64,000 nt of DNA. Source: UBA2108 sp963925495. Lineage in GTDB: Bacteria; Bacteroidota; Bacteroidia; Flavobacteriales_G; Salibacteraceae. The stretch's first letter is position 1, and each line of letters opens with the position of its first letter. Of the stretch, positions 35,501 through 43,225 are shown one piece after another. The notes beneath the pieces were generated by a model. It ran no database searches, had not been told where the DNA came from, and saw only the letters and a program-made list of their open reading frames with translations. The position numbers were made by a program, and so were the translations under genes. The stretch covers positions 1 to 64,000 of the forward strand of contig CAWUST010000016.1 in NCBI GenBank assembly GCA_963925495.1, written 5' to 3'.

Positions 35501-38386
35501 TCCACCTGCAGTAACCACTGTAATAGATCCATCATTTCCATTTTTACAACTAACAGCTGTAACAACACTAGACCCAAAGGTCATTGCTACGGGATCTGTT
35601 AATTGAACTGAAACAGTATCAAAACATCCTTTCGTGTCTGTTACAGTAACTGTATATTTAATTCCTCCCTTCAGGTTTATTGCAATACTATCTGAAGATG
35701 TTAAAACTCCTATAGGCCATTTAAAAGTGAACCCAGGAGTTCCTCCTCTTACCTGAACTGAAACAGATCCATTGGTATCTGCATTGCAGTCAAGATTTTT
35801 AATCGTTGTAGACGCCAAAACCAGCCCTAATAGAGGCTCTGTTATAGTTACAGTGGCTGTGTCTTTACAACCTGCAAGATTAGTTGCCACTACATTATAC
35901 GTTCCGGCTGTTAAAGTTTTCGCGGAATCCGCAGTTTGAACTGGACTTGTATTCCAAGAATATGAGAGACCTGGCTCGCAATATTGGAATTTAATATTCG
36001 GCCTAGTTTTTACAATAAAGGTCGCTGTATCCGAAACACAAGCATTACTTGTATCTGATGTAAAATAGGCAACAGAGTTAAAACTTGTGGTTGAATGCTT
36101 CATTTGAGCGTTGAAAGTTGCGGATCTACTAAAACAAACGGTAACGACCACATTAGAATTTCCATCCCATTCAAACTCTTGTGTAAAAGTAACCTTTGGT
36201 GATCCTGAAGTCAAATCTGCTACAGAAAAAGTATGAGTATTTGCAGAGTAAACCTGAAAACCGCTATTAACAAAACCACTATCTAAATTCGTGGAATCTG
36301 TACACCCTATGCTTAAGGCATATTCTTTAAAAACAGTTTGAAAAGTACTTTGATAATCAAAGTTTATGGCACTTATTCTGCCTTTACTAAATCCCGCTGT
36401 TTTTAATTCAGAGGCAAGATAAAGGTATTGTTGTTTCGCACCGGTTGATGTTCCAAAAGGTGTTGGAAATCCAGTAAAACTATTGAATGCAATACCCGTT
36501 CCAATAGTTGCTGCCGATGTAGTAGCACATTTTGTGGCTAATGTTCCATAAACTCCACATTCTATTGTTTTAGCTGAGGATTTTGCAGAACCATCGCTTC
36601 CACCTTTACAACTCACCATGACAGAGTCAATCATATCCACTTGTACTACAGGAGGTTGACTAATAAAGAATGAGTAAACCGTATCACAATTTCTATCATC
36701 GGATATGGTGACCAGATGTGTTCCAGCGCATAGATTTTTTGGGTTTGTAGTAGTATCGGCACTACCAGACCATTTATAACCATAGCCGTTTACGCCAGGC
36801 GTGCTAGTATTACCACCTGTAACCGATGTTATTTTAATTTCACCTGTACAACCACCATCACATCCAATGTTAATAGGGCTTGCCGCTGCAATAGAAACGG
36901 GAAGAGTTTGAGCCAAGTTAAAACCTGTAGATTTAATTGAGTCGAAATCGAAGGAATCGATAACCCAAACAGTATATGAAATATTTGCAGGAATATTAAT
37001 GAGGTTTTTTGTATTGGCAGATATTCGAACTCCCGAACTATCCCATTTGTAATTGAACGGACCAATGCCACCCACATGGTTTGCAGTTAGATTTCCATCA
37101 TTAGATTTAAAACAAGTTTCTTTCACACCAGAGATGGATACGTTTGCAAGTTTTTCGGCCAGTTTAATCGTAGTGGTCATTGAAGCAGATCCGCTTACGG
37201 GACAGTTATTATCTTTTGCGAAAAAAGAAACGTTATAAGAAGCAAGAGACGTTATCGGAATAGTCCAGCACACCTTTCTACTTGCTGCGTTAACTCCAAT
37301 AGTAGATTGAGTCACGGTTCCTGGTAAAATTGTTGATGCGTTAGAAGTAATCGTTACTGTATCGCCAGAATTAGCATCCGAAAAAGGAACTTCCCAGCAA
37401 ACCATTTTTCCAATTTTACTTTGGACTGTTGTTGAGTCCACTTTTCCGCCACCGGTTATGTTAGTTACCCCACCAGAGACGATTACAGGTACACTGTTCC
37501 CTGAGCACGCATCAAAATAAATTTGAAAATCCCTGTATATCGTGGAATGTGCAGTTGTCGTTCCTTTTTTATACTCATCAATGGCAACCACCACCACGTA
37601 AGTACCTGTGACATTGGGAGCTGTAAATGTTAAATCACCCGTTTTTGCATTTATTGAATTCTTATTAACGCCGGCAATAGGTTTCTCACCATCGAAACCA
37701 AATCGATACTGCACTGATGTAGGCGCTCCACCAGTACCTAGTTTACGTGCGTCTGTAAGATAAAAGTCAAGACTATCTCCATCAGGATCAGAAGCCCCGA
37801 AGCTCAAACTTACATTTTGTCCAATACATGCGTAAGGCATTGGGTCAGAGCTAAATACAGCAGAACTATTGTTGTTTACTATAGACGTGTCCATGAAAGA
37901 TTCTATCCAAAAAGCTTGCCCATTGCTGATATTTCCAATTCCGTTATCTCGATTTCTTTGGTTATAAGCTATATAGTATCCCTTAGCACACGAAGCAGAG
38001 GAGGGGATTGTAATCGTACTTTTCCATGTATATTTATTAATTCCTCGAGTAGTACCACCGTTACAGGTGGTTTTTGCCGAAGGACAAATTACGGAAGCTT
38101 CTGAATAGCCGACAAAAGGCAAACTGAATCGTTGACCGCCCGGAACATTATTATAATTCTGACTACCGCAAGCATTGATTAATCTCACCGTCTTTGAAGT
38201 TGTATCCCACAACGCACTAAAATTTCCACTACAATCTCTATAAATCTCCATAGTGATTTCATACTTCCCAGGTGAGACGTATTTGTAATTAAGCTGCCCT
38301 CCAGCCAAATGCGTTGAAACACCTGATAGTGGCACAAAAAACATCGTGATTAAAAGCGTGATTATATAATAAGATATTGAGCGCAT
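26600..38386 (-). CDS. Giant SprB-like surface adhesin, T9SS type B cargo
   Basis: The 3928-residue protein has a signal peptide (about 1-24) followed by the N-terminal module THLAGGQLNYKYVSPGKYEI shared with other type B proteins here. An Ig/cadherin-like DPDGDSL segment follows. A cassette domain of about 190 residues (about 608-802) is flanked by several dozen SprB-type repeats, of the form CxGGxDGxxxVxxxGGTxPYTYxW...LxAGxYxVxVTDxxGC. Residues about 1016-1255 are three nearly identical 80-residue repeats. The C-terminal CHU_C/type B sorting domain starts FSPNGDGVNDKWEIG with IFNRWGQLLYES and WDGTYKGK. SprB is a mobile gliding adhesin; here gliding is inferred, not shown. The PorP/SprF gene follows 11 bp downstream. 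Confidence 0.95.
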   Translation of the reverse strand: MRSISYYIITLLITMFFVPLSGVSTHLAGGQLNYKYVSPGKYEITMEIYRDCSGNFSALWDTTSKTVRLINACGSQNYNNVPGGQRFSLPFVGYSEASVICPSAKTTCNGGTTRGINKYTWKSTITIPSSASCAKGYYIAYNQRNRDNGIGNISNGQAFWIESFMDTSIVNNNSSAVFSSDPMPYACIGQNVSLSFGASDPDGDSLDFYLTDARKLGTGGAPTSVQYRFGFDGEKPIAGVNKNSINAKTGDLTFTAPNVTGTYVVVVAIDEYKKGTTTAHSTIYRDFQIYFDACSGNSVPVIVSGGVTNITGGGKVDSTTVQSKIGKMVCWEVPFSDANSGDTVTITSNASTILPGTVTQSTIGVNAASRKVCWTIPITSLASYNVSFFAKDNNCPVSGSASMTTTIKLAEKLANVSISGVKETCFKSNDGNLTANHVGGIGPFNYKWDSSGVRISANTKNLINIPANISYTVWVIDSFDFDSIKSTGFNLAQTLPVSIAAASPINIGCDGGCTGEIKITSVTGGNTSTPGVNGYGYKWSGSADTTTNPKNLCAGTHLVTISDDRNCDTVYSFFISQPPVVQVDMIDSVMVSCKGGSDGSAKSSAKTIECGVYGTLATKCATTSAATIGTGIAFNSFTGFPTPFGTSTGAKQQYLYLASELKTAGFSKGRISAINFDYQSTFQTVFKEYALSIGCTDSTNLDSGFVNSGFQVYSANTHTFSVADLTSGSPKVTFTQEFEWDGNSNVVVTVCFSRSATFNAQMKHSTTSFNSVAYFTSDTSNACVSDTATFIVKTRPNIKFQYCEPGLSYSWNTSPVQTADSAKTLTAGTYNVVATNLAGCKDTATVTITEPLLGLVLASTTIKNLDCNADTNGSVSVQVRGGTPGFTFKWPIGVLTSSDSIAINLKGGIKYTVTVTDTKGCFDTVSVQLTDPVAMTFGSSVVTAVSCKNGNDGSITVVTAGGTPPYLKYTWTGTSSISAIANSLIAGSYKVIVEDSKGCEKDTTFIISEPLTGVGGTLTVTKTVTCKGGNDGEASVVPTGGTPNYTYLWSQGTPGTPPSSVTGLSAPSVSVTISDSKGCKDTLTQTVGEPATGVGGTLTVTKIVSCKGGNDGEASVVATGGTPNYTYVWSQGTPGTPPTSVTGLSAPSVSVTITDRRGCKDTLTQTVGEPLTGVGGTLTVTKAVSCKGGSDGEANVVASGGTAGYTYIWSQGTPGTPPSSVNGLSAPSVSVTISDSKGCKDTLTQTVSEPAFGMTSSMVILDSIKCKGGNDGRVSVTPSGGTSPYTYNWSAGSGTSTDSISGVLSVGKVIVTITATGGCTTKDSLTLTEPATIISGIFVSKVNPTCTGSGNDGSIKISVSGGVGSYTYAWTASGTSPGGSTDSTRINMTAGSFSVLVTDAKGCTKTFSDTLVSPGSMSVSFTVITEPTCYGDTNGTVTATPVGGTGTLTYLWTVNRGKIGSSDSIWINADTGSVKVEITDSLGCKASAVVNLTQPDSILINVNILNNVLCAGDSSGQVRAIVSGGTGGYTYNWNGIGIAVTGADSMRQNIWAGTFNLDITDSKGCKNTKSYKVSQPASAITGTTFATSVLCFNSTNGVGRIVASGGTTPYTYNWSSGTGTSTDSVSNGIPAGPFTVTVIDKGGCTKLFTDTILAPDTLKGSFTVINNPGCGSGGTLGSVTLTPTGGTPGFTYNWIGGGINGSSDSIRINIPPGMIKVVITDKNGCPSDTISRNLSAPGNMSPTFSNIKDPLCIGDSSGSVTVTPNGGISPYVFTWNMGTLGSSDSIRNNLPGGVQIEAYIRDSSGCLDTAKITLNNPNAVQISFTDSTLPVCSGDTNGTIRVTAIGGLKPYTYLWSNGDKDSLANNVKGNTKYIVTVNDRNGCIAKDSLTISDPTPMTASFTDSTSLTCNAGINGSLTLTPTGGNPLYSYSWTASSSSTVSTGSSDSIATGLSGNVLYSVTVTDGKGCKASASKSLVEPQAITFLAFGGAAVCGTNNGRGRIFFIRGGTPTYTYAWDSAGTVIGTGLTINGLWPGLYTVTVTDSKGCSASRNVNIGNRGAPIILLDSITDVFCDGVCNGAINVRIISNDPPLTYNWSNSDTTEDVKNLCAGLYSITVTDTNSCIRVRNFTVDIIDTLEVTMSTTPMACNSTGCTGVATATPITSTGTSPFRYKWSTSANDTLTTVSNLCAGNYKVTVTDAKGCTVKDSAIILNPSNMVITSTQDSVTCNSGTDGAARVTGITGGASPFKYVWSTSVNDTFSIKSGLGAGIYFVTVSESGGCSKVDTVVVLEPTGMSSSFVSTDANCGQSDAKTTITVSGGKLPYGYTWPVGGIKTSNTDSGYSAGAQNVLVTDGKGCSQTFPFPINNINGPVITFDSIKHETCVGNCDGGIFVSATGGTPSYTYNWLPGSSSSQDLVSACPGSYDLRVTDSKNCITIYSDTIEASTLVVPNVFVINHASAKGACDGIAKVTPSGGKPIYSFRWSSGSISDTANSLCAGKHYVTVTDSNGCKGIDSIIITEPLNLVLDSVQMKEATCQKVPCDGRMKIFVSGGSGTYTYLWDNGDITDETINRCAGVLSVTVSDGSIVDTFRIPLSETKSSVIGTGLGQSISCNGGNDGKVFAFVISGQPITTWLWSPSGGTADTASNLSAGVYTISATNNFGCDSYDTITLIDPTPLLTTSDTISPNCGAADGKIIALVSGGTGPYSIQWLDASMNALVPPQTGDTAKNVSSGIYNYRVTDKNNCTSTLQVTLSDKNAPIIKLDSTRAVTCFGICDGGIFITATGGTGTLSYLWSPGSKSTTDLDSACAGVYSVKITDSLGCSSILQDTVGAASALTINVTKLSDVSTSSACDGAASVIVSGGTPVYKFTWTSGGTASVANNLCKGMNKVTVTDSKGCSGVDSVLILEPNVLILTKVDTTQPACGLCDGKIKIAVSGGTAPYTYKWDNGDSADSTLNRCAGVIRVTVSDRGSLSQVFNIGLNSSNAPNITMVVMDASCNGVCDGSATATASAGAFPYSYTWPSLGASGPSITSKCAGVYLVEVRDSKGCIATDSANIKEPTKILANVNVTMSDCGVSNGMATVSAVGGITPYKYKWSSGSTTTTPVLTGIGAGAYFVTVEDTSLCSVVLPFAIVNPNGPTILIDRVVDEVCNNSCDGGIFITASGTSGPYSYKWNPGGIISEDLNNQCAGIYTVEVTDSNKCISVATDTIKGPPAPQQTIILVNNASAFGKCDGKAYITIPGGSTGYNFQWTSSEVGDTTKALCAGINYVTITNAQGCQFIDSILITQPQKLIITGKKMVNPNCNVCDGKVSVTVAGGTSPYSYKWDNGDVADSTTKRCAGIAFLTVTDSKNYSEVFKIGLSNSTAPSLSSTKKNATCANSCNGEITVKGTGTVSPYTYNWPTLGIRKDTVFGLCADTYFVEVKDKVGCVAVQSFDITAPDAIQFNFTKVLPQCGINTGMIVSTINGGTPKSNGYDYSWLDELQFAIVPAQRGDRLINVDAGLYHLAVTDSLGCIDTAAVTINNIGGVSIKLDSLRNASCSGLCDGEISITASSSLVTYRWMPSTDTTSSVNGLCAGSHTIEVTDTFKCKSLNTFTIKAPSALKIVARSVTDATCSNTNDGKIITLINDPGKITYQWNGVDSFASNLANALNILPGTYSVVATNELGCTDSMTTKVGVRVDYGVTASGDSAYCGSQLVPLYANVTSSGFYVTTWYDGNGVNMGQRDSISLTPPKGTTKYVVEVRQEVCVQYDTVTIVIDDVYLLSAGKNRTIVKGQRTTLGGKPTAPTGRNVVWTPNISLDNANTMNPVATPEETITYIASSGIEGGCLVKDTVEVIVDDKIKINDAFSPNGDGVNDKWEIGILQDYPNAKVQIFNRWGQLLYESQPYDAWDGTYKGKDMPLGTYYYIIDLNDGGSTQTLSGAITIIR
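34621..35340 (-). repeat. Three tandem 240-bp repeats inside the SprB-like gene
   Basis: Near-identical units with an exact 240-bp period (80 codons) are seen; for example CGCC(T/C)ACACC recurs at 34861, 35101 and 35341. Each encodes GVGGTLTVTK...CKGG(N/S)DGEA...WSQGTPGTPP...GLSAPSVSVTI. Similarity at DNA level is far above that between the other SprB repeats, which indicates recent duplication or gene conversion. Confidence 0.93.
35980..36565 (-). other. Copy 1 of a shared adhesin cassette domain
   Basis: It encodes the more diverged version PFGTSTGAKQQYLYLASEL...FEWDGNSNVVVTVCF...KTRPNIKFQYC (gaps omitted) at about residues 608-802 of the SprB-like protein, inserted within a SprB repeat. 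Confidence 0.75.
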
Positions 38387-38590
38387 ATAATTCAGTTATA
38401 GTTTTTATTAACTCTAGTTAAGACGTAGTTTATATTCATAAGGTTTGGGCGTGCTTCACCCAACTATAATCTGGTAAAAGTACAATTCTTACAGAAACGG
38501 CAAAAAAAAGTTAAATCCTCTATTTGCACTTTAAAAATAGATTGTGTGTAAATCCAACACGCATCTGTACTTAGCAATTAATTAAGCACT

Positions 38591-38598
38591 TACATTTG
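38591..38598 (+). promoter_or_regulatory. -7 box TACATTTG of the aspartokinase gene
   Basis: It matches TAnnTTTG, 51 bp before the ATG at 38650. The 263-bp gap 38387-38649 otherwise holds only AT-rich DNA; no clear minus-strand box for the adhesin gene was found. Confidence 0.4.
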
Positions 38599-38649
38599 AA
38601 AATTTCGCATAACTTTAACAAAATAAAAACACTCTTTTAAGCAAAGAAA

Positions 38650-39903
38650 ATGAAGGTTTACAAATTCGGAGGGGCATCTGTAAAAGACTCAGAGTCAATA
38701 AAAAACGTTTGCGCCATTATAGAGGGGGGGGAATCTCTAGTAATTGTTATTTCAGCAATGGGCAAAACCACCAATAAATTGGAACAAGTTGTTGATGATT
38801 ATCTTAACGAAAATGATTACAAGACTTCACTGCAAAACGTATTGGATTATCATAAAAACATATTGGAAGATCTTTTCCTTGATAGAGAGGCCGATATTTG
38901 GGAAACTTTTGAAAAAATATCCAACTACGGTAAGCTTTATTTAAAGAATAAACCCGAGAAAAACTACGACAAAACTTACGACCAAATTGTGCCTATAGGT
39001 GAACTACTTTCCTCTAAAATTTTAAGTGCATACCTCTTGCAAATAGGAGTAAAAAATACGTGGATAGATATCCGAAAAACTTTTATTACAGACGAATATT
39101 TTAGAAAGGCAAATTTAGATTGGGTGAAAAGCGAACAAAATGCCAAAGAACATTTTAAAGAAGATGAAACTTCTATTACCCAGGGTTTTATAGGCGGAAC
39201 TGACAACAACTTAATGACGACTTTAGGAAGGGAAGGCTCAGATTATACAGCTGCCGCATTATCCAATATGCTCGACGCTCAAGAATTGGTAGTTTGGAAA
39301 GACGTTCCTGGAATTTTAAATGCTGATCCAAGATATTTTAATGAGCCAAAAAAAATGGATCATATTTCATACAAAGAAGCTATTGAATTGTCCTTTTATG
39401 GAGCGACAATAATCCACCCTAAGACGATAAAACCAATTCAAAACAAAGGCATCCCCTTGTATGTGAAATCATTTTTAAACCCATTAAATGAAGGGACTTT
39501 GGTTGATGGAAATACTATCGACGATTCACTTCTTCCTATTTTTATTTACAAGCCAAATCAAGTATTAATTTCTTTGTCAAGAAAAGATTTTGACTTTATT
39601 GAAGAAAAGCACTTGAGTGAAGTTTTTGACATTCTTCATAAAAATAAGTTAGGAGTAAATATTATGCAAAATTCTGCAATCAATTTTTCCCTATGTCTAG
39701 ATTATGAAAAAGAAAGACTCGGAAAAGTAATACCAAAATTTCAAGAAAACTACAAAGTGCTATATAACACTAACCTAGAGCTTCTTACCATTAGGCATTA
39801 CGATGAAAAAAGTTTGGAAGAAATGGCAAAAAACCACGAAGTTTTGCTAGAACAGAAAACAAGAAGTACAGTGAAAGTGTTAATGAGGGGTTTGGGGGAA
39901 TAG
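38650..39903 (+). CDS. Aspartate kinase (monofunctional)
   Basis: It phosphorylates aspartate at the head of lysine, threonine and methionine synthesis. The 417-residue protein starts MKVYKFGGASVKD, the KFGG kinase motif. It has the amino-acid kinase core, including TQGFIGG, TTLGREGSDYTAA and VVWKDVPGILNADPR (ATP and Asp binding). The C-terminal regulatory region is short and diverged compared with the two ACT domains of E. coli LysC. No homoserine dehydrogenase is fused to it. Bacteroidota often carry this short form in addition to ThrA. An upstream TACATTTG box may serve as promoter. Confidence 0.92.
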   Translation: MKVYKFGGASVKDSESIKNVCAIIEGGESLVIVISAMGKTTNKLEQVVDDYLNENDYKTSLQNVLDYHKNILEDLFLDREADIWETFEKISNYGKLYLKNKPEKNYDKTYDQIVPIGELLSSKILSAYLLQIGVKNTWIDIRKTFITDEYFRKANLDWVKSEQNAKEHFKEDETSITQGFIGGTDNNLMTTLGREGSDYTAAALSNMLDAQELVVWKDVPGILNADPRYFNEPKKMDHISYKEAIELSFYGATIIHPKTIKPIQNKGIPLYVKSFLNPLNEGTLVDGNTIDDSLLPIFIYKPNQVLISLSRKDFDFIEEKHLSEVFDILHKNKLGVNIMQNSAINFSLCLDYEKERLGKVIPKFQENYKVLYNTNLELLTIRHYDEKSLEEMAKNHEVLLEQKTRSTVKVLMRGLGE

Positions 39904-39946
39904 AGGCTTTTAATTTTTAAAATATTAATTTACATAAGCTAAAGAA

Positions 39947-39954
39947 TACTTTTG
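39947..39954 (+). promoter_or_regulatory. -7 box TACTTTTG of the glycosyltransferase gene
   Basis: It matches TAnnTTTG, 29 bp before the ATG at 39984. Confidence 0.45.
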
Positions 39955-39983
39955 GCAACGAATAAAATTGAACTCACATTAAT

Positions 39984-40856
39984 ATGAAAGTAACAGGATT
40001 TTCATTTATAAAAAATGCAATCGTTTTTGAATATCCCATCGTGGAAGCAATAAAATCAATTTTGCCAATTTGTGATGAGTTTGTTGTTGCAGTTGGTAAA
40101 TCCGACGACGAAACTAGGCAACTTATTACGAGCATAGACCCTGAAAAAATTAAAATAATAGACACTGTTTGGGATGAAAGTCTAAGGAAAGGAGGCGAAG
40201 TTTTGGCTAAAGAAACCGACAAAGCCTTTGCTGCTATTTCAAAAGATTCGGATTGGGCATTTTATATCCAGGGTGATGAAGTTGTGCATGAAAAATATTT
40301 GAAAAACATTCGTGAATCTATGCTTAAATATAAGGACCATGACAAAATAGATGGCTTGCTATTTAACTACCTTCATTTTTATGCCTCGTACGATTATGTT
40401 GGAGCCTCATTTGATTGGTACGACCACGAAATAAGAATAATAAAAAACGATAAATCCATTTTCTCTTTTAAAGATGCACAAGGTTTTAGAAAAGAAGAAG
40501 GGAAAAAACTGAGAGTAGCAAAAATTGATGCATTTATTTACCACTACGGCTGGGTAAGAGAACCTACTGCTATGCAACGAAAGCAAGAAAGTTTCCATAA
40601 AATGTGGCATGGAGATGAGTGGATTGAAAAAAACTTAGGGACAAATGAAGAGTTCAATTACGAGCACAATTTAAAAGAATTAAAGCGTTTCGAAGGAACT
40701 CACCCTTCAGTGATGCAGAAACGAATTGATGAGAAAAACTGGAAGTTTGACATAGACATTTCCCGAAATTATAAGACGAAAAAAGACAAACTGAAAGGGA
40801 TAATGAAAAACAAGTTTGGCATGGGTTTCTATAAAAATTATACTATTGAAAAATAA
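39984..40856 (+). CDS. Family 2-like glycosyltransferase
   Basis: The 290-residue protein has the GT-A start GFSFIKNAIVFEYPIVEAIKSI, followed by a DEFVVAVGKSDDET segment that replaces the usual DDxS. A metal-binding-like motif FYIQGDEVVHE (Q-G-D-E) follows. The C-terminal half contains DAFIYHYGWVR and a basic tail. It resembles the GT2 proteins annotated as glycosyltransferase family protein in Bacteroidota. Donor and acceptor are unknown. It converges with the C1 peptidase gene (6-bp gap), and no other polysaccharide genes are near. Confidence 0.8.
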   Translation: MKVTGFSFIKNAIVFEYPIVEAIKSILPICDEFVVAVGKSDDETRQLITSIDPEKIKIIDTVWDESLRKGGEVLAKETDKAFAAISKDSDWAFYIQGDEVVHEKYLKNIRESMLKYKDHDKIDGLLFNYLHFYASYDYVGASFDWYDHEIRIIKNDKSIFSFKDAQGFRKEEGKKLRVAKIDAFIYHYGWVREPTAMQRKQESFHKMWHGDEWIEKNLGTNEEFNYEHNLKELKRFEGTHPSVMQKRIDEKNWKFDIDISRNYKTKKDKLKGIMKNKFGMGFYKNYTIEK

Positions 40857-40862
40857 CCAATC

Positions 40863-41999
40863 TTAAAATTTCAACTTTTTAGCCAATGTTTTTCCAACGC
40901 AATCTTTGTGTAACATAATGGCAATGGTATTTGCTGCAAAATATGCTTCGGAAACATAAATGTAACCTTCAGCATCGTTTCGATCTGCTCCCCAAGAATT
41001 TTTCACCTTAAAATATAACTTGCCGTTTTGGTCGGTGCAAGTTCCAACAATGTGCATTAAGTGGTCATCTGAGGTTACATAATTATCATATAGTTCTTGA
41101 CGTTCATCTGCAGTAAGCATTTTTTCTTCGCTTGGCGCACTAAATATTTCTTTCTTTCTCTCTTTGCTCATCACACTCCATTCAACAGCAGGATAGATGG
41201 CTATACCATTTTTAAAAGAAAAGCCTTTATCACTTACATCAGCATCCCAACCAACAGTAAAGCCAGTTTCTAGAGCCTTTTTTGTTACACTTAAGAAATC
41301 GGTCAAAGGCAAGTTGTAATAACTCGAATATGTCCAGTTATCAGGAATAAGTAAAACTGATTTTTCAAAATAAGGAAGGTGAGTAAATGATGTGATTTCT
41401 ATGTATTTATTCCAATCAATTCCAGATTCTTTTGCCGTTTCTTTTGCTATTTCTCCCTCTGAAGGTATTTCTCCCAAATAGGCATCAAGCATTTTACTAT
41501 ATGCAGTTTTCCAATAAGGTGATAATTTACGGTTTGGGTTCTTCACTACAACATCAATCATAGCTTTTGCCATGGCATCCATTTCATTATGGTGTGGTTT
41601 TCCATTAGCAATTGGTTGTCCATTATACGCCTCTTGCGAAAGCATTCCATATTTTTTAGCAACTTCAACAATATCATGCAATTGTCCACCAGGACCAAAC
41701 TGAGCCTTGCCGTGCATTCTCACATATCGCTCAGCTTTCATTTCATAGGCCATTCTCACCACAAACATTTCTGAAAAATTGATAGATTTCAAACCCATTC
41801 GAATCATTTCGGATTCAAAAAATGAAACACCTCCAAAACTCCAGCATGTACCCGATTTATTTTGATTTTTAACTTCTGTAGCTTCAAGCCCTTTCATATT
41901 ACTAAAAATGAAACCTCCATCTTTTTTATTTCTGATTGTATCTTGACCAAAAAGTGAAAGAGAAGCTAACACTAAAGATATTGCAATTATTTTTTTCAT
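40863..41999 (-). CDS. Exported C1-family (bleomycin hydrolase/aminopeptidase C-like) peptidase
   Basis: The 378-residue papain-fold cysteine peptidase has a signal peptide (about 1-19). The catalytic site is in VKNQNKSGTCWSFGG (oxyanion Gln, Cys52). The His is in DDHLMHIVGT and the Asn in KVKNSWGAD, in normal order. The layout is that of C1B peptidases (PepC/bleomycin hydrolase), but the signal peptide indicates periplasmic or outer location, as for Bacteroidota homologues. It follows the LolC-like gene by 1 bp and is the last gene of rbfA-lolC-like-C1 peptidase. Confidence 0.93.
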   Translation of the reverse strand: MKKIIAISLVLASLSLFGQDTIRNKKDGGFIFSNMKGLEATEVKNQNKSGTCWSFGGVSFFESEMIRMGLKSINFSEMFVVRMAYEMKAERYVRMHGKAQFGPGGQLHDIVEVAKKYGMLSQEAYNGQPIANGKPHHNEMDAMAKAMIDVVVKNPNRKLSPYWKTAYSKMLDAYLGEIPSEGEIAKETAKESGIDWNKYIEITSFTHLPYFEKSVLLIPDNWTYSSYYNLPLTDFLSVTKKALETGFTVGWDADVSDKGFSFKNGIAIYPAVEWSVMSKERKKEIFSAPSEEKMLTADERQELYDNYVTSDDHLMHIVGTCTDQNGKLYFKVKNSWGADRNDAEGYIYVSEAYFAANTIAIMLHKDCVGKTLAKKLKF

Positions 42000-42000
42000 A

Positions 42001-43215
42001 CTAAACTTTGATTAAATATTTATTTACAACGAACCGAGCAGGAAAAAAGGCTGCTAAAAAACCTATGAATATTACTATTCCTCCAACAGCACAAAAATCT
42101 AAAAATTCCAATTCAATGGGATAATATTCTGCAATAGTACCTTCTTGAAGCTTAAGTAGACCAACGTGCTTTTGAAGAAGACCCAAAATTAGCCCTAATA
42201 ACATACCCATGCCTCCCCCAATCGCACTAATAAGCATGCCTTCTGCCAAAAATATTTTTTTTATTAATCTCTTATTTGCCCCCATTGCCTGTAAAACAAA
42301 CAAGTCTTGCTTTTTGTCTATAATAAGTACAGTAAGTGAGCCTATTAAATTAAATGCGGCTATTAGTAAAATAAAGGAGAGGATGAGAAATGTTACCCAT
42401 TTTTCTGTTTGGTTAGTTTGATACAACACTTCATTGAGCTCATATTTAGTTTTTACAACATACTTTTCTCCTAATATTATTTGAAGTTGCTTCTGAACTT
42501 CCGTATCCGTTTCACCTGTTCTAATACCAATTTCAACACTGGTAACCTTGCCGATTTGTTGCAAAATAGTTTCAGTAAAACTGTATGGGGCAATGGCATA
42601 TTTAAAGTCAAACTCCGGATTAACTGCAAAAATGCCTGAAGGATATATTAATTCAACCATAAATGATTCCTGCATATTTGTTGGTTTTGCATTTCGTTTT
42701 GCAGCATAAACTTTAATTGGTTCGAAAATATGGGATAGAAAAACATTAAGTTGATCCGCAACACCGTATCCCAAAATGCAAAAGTTATTATTCCCTTCTT
42801 TTAATTTTAATTGACCATCAAACAAATTACTATCCAGTTTGGTCAATTTTAAATATTCTTCATCAACTCCCTTTATTGTCACAAAATATTGGGCATCTCT
42901 GTATTTCATTAACACCGTTTCTTCCAATGACTTTGAGACGAATTCTACAGATTCTACTGATCGTATTCTATTGGCAGGAAAATCTTCCCAATTAAAAGTT
43001 TTCCCAGTGGTGGCTTCTATTCTAATATCTGGATCAAAAGATGTATAAAGTCCTTCTACTAGTTTTTCAATTCCATTAAAAGCAGAAAGAACAACTACCA
43101 TGGCCATTGCTCCTACTCCGATTCCAAACATGGAGATACTGGAAATAAGATTAATTATATTGTGTGATTTTCTAGAGAAAAAATATCTCTTGGCTATGTA
43201 CCAGCTTACGTTCAA
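42001..43215 (-). CDS. LolC/LolE-like ABC transporter permease (FtsX family)
   Basis: The 404-residue protein has the MacB/LolC layout: an N-terminal membrane helix (about 20-45, with ISMFGIGVGAMAMVVVLSAF), a large periplasmic domain (about 46-270), and three C-terminal helices (about 275-300, 320-350, 370-395) with the FtsX permease signature. It starts ISWY/FSRKS-like (WYIAKRYFFSRKSHNIINLI), usual for lipoprotein-releasing permeases. An ATPase subunit (LolD) is not adjacent. It sits between rbfA (10-bp gap) and the C1 peptidase (1-bp gap). Confidence 0.9.
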   Translation of the reverse strand: MNVSWYIAKRYFFSRKSHNIINLISSISMFGIGVGAMAMVVVLSAFNGIEKLVEGLYTSFDPDIRIEATTGKTFNWEDFPANRIRSVESVEFVSKSLEETVLMKYRDAQYFVTIKGVDEEYLKLTKLDSNLFDGQLKLKEGNNNFCILGYGVADQLNVFLSHIFEPIKVYAAKRNAKPTNMQESFMVELIYPSGIFAVNPEFDFKYAIAPYSFTETILQQIGKVTSVEIGIRTGETDTEVQKQLQIILGEKYVVKTKYELNEVLYQTNQTEKWVTFLILSFILLIAAFNLIGSLTVLIIDKKQDLFVLQAMGANKRLIKKIFLAEGMLISAIGGGMGMLLGLILGLLQKHVGLLKLQEGTIAEYYPIELEFLDFCAVGGIVIFIGFLAAFFPARFVVNKYLIKV

Positions 43216-43225
43216 AAGGTTTAGT

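Noticed and set aside
26814..38104. Open reading frames of 60-120 codons on the plus strand across the giant adhesin gene
   Set aside because: They mirror the repetitive coding strand, lack ribosome sites and promoters, and have no domain-like sequence; they are shadows of the real gene.
26600..38386. Regular repeats that could look like a CRISPR array or satellite DNA
   Set aside because: All repeats are in frame, of 80-codon or variable length, and encode SprB/Ig-like domains; there are no short identical repeats with unique spacers and no cas genes.
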